12,953 nucleotides of DNA, from assembly GCA_002746365.1 (NCBI GenBank), contig NVWZ01000004.1, forward strand, positions 24,197 to 37,149, read 5' to 3'. A model generated the notes under the pieces. The model was given only the letters and a program-made list of their open reading frames with translations, was not told where the DNA came from and did no database searches. Position numbers and translations under genes: made by a program. Shown here piece by piece: positions 12,782 to 12,953 of this stretch (position 1 is the stretch's first letter; each line of letters starts with the position of its first letter). Source of the stretch: Thiotrichaceae bacterium (GTDB lineage: Bacteria > Pseudomonadota > Gammaproteobacteria > SZUA-229).

Positions 12782-12953
12782 TGTCAGAGTCAAAACTTAA
12801 ACAAACGCTAAAAACATCATTATTGAATAGCGAAGAAAAGACTGGTGGCGATACCGAAAAAAAAGATTCAGCTGTTGAAAACAGCGATGAGTTTGACCAG
12901 GCGAGTAAAAACACATCGAAGTTACCGCTAAGCTCAGAAATAGAGGCCATTAA
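12781..12953 (+). CDS. Conjugation-block protein, N-terminal part (cut by window edge)
   Basis: The frame is open from the ATG at 12781 to the end, 57 codons. GAGGG lies seven bases upstream; an ATG at 12778 is also possible but has only four bases of spacing. The visible part is hydrophilic and rich in Lys, Ser, Glu and Asp (NSEEKTGGDTEKKDSAVEN), with no signal peptide, and is probably disordered. In PFGI-1 class regions the gene after this PilL type is often of the TIGR03759 family, but nothing visible here confirms that. Overlap with pilL shows translational coupling. Confidence 0.65.
   Translation, partial: MSESKLKQTLKTSLLNSEEKTGGDTEKKDSAVENSDEFDQASKNTSKLPLSSEIEAI

Overview
The window looks like the backbone of a conjugative plasmid from a low-GC (roughly 37-40 % by eye) gammaproteobacterium. 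A marine lineage such as Vibrio, Shewanella, Pseudoalteromonas or Alteromonas is my inference from base composition and gene families, not something the sequence proves. It combines a plasmid replicon (iterons, a DnaA box, a RepA initiator, a ParA/ParB system) with genes typical of the GI/PFGI-1 class of integrative conjugative elements (MobH-type TraI relaxase, DUF2857 protein, PFL_4669-family protein, PilL N-terminal protein).

Layout. 1-3660 is transcribed leftward: a sensor histidine kinase cut by the left edge, a helix-turn-helix regulator whose message may be leaderless, and the TraI relaxase. 3661-3816 separates traI from a rightward 121-residue unknown gene. 4183-4852 is the replication origin: five tandem 22-bp iterons, four dispersed iterons, one DnaA box and AT-rich DNA. 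repA follows leftward, with the iterons at its 3' side. parA and parB run rightward from 6137 to 8680 and are followed by two identical-arm palindromes (probable parS sites), the second of which is also the stem of a strong terminator.

8760-11157 is a regulatory island: a ParB/KorB-type helix-turn-helix protein without the usual ParB N-terminal domain (leftward), divergent from a DUF2857 (FlhC-like) gene and a PFL_4669-family gene (rightward). Each of the two divergent promoters carries a clear dyad. This pair resembles, as I recall it, the BisD/BisC activator of ICEclc. 11217-11332 is an array of five 23-bp repeats in front of a small unknown gene. 11769-12328 has no convincing gene; it holds several stem-loops ending in a perfect terminator, then a dyad that resembles one upstream of traI. 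pilL starts the conjugation (mating-pore) gene block, and a further gene is cut by the right edge.

Working model (inference): RepA/iterons and ParAB/parS maintain the plasmid, the ParB-HTH and DUF2857 proteins control transfer, TraI processes the transferred strand, and pilL begins the pilus and type IV secretion operon. No integrase, transposon, tRNA, rRNA or CRISPR array was seen.
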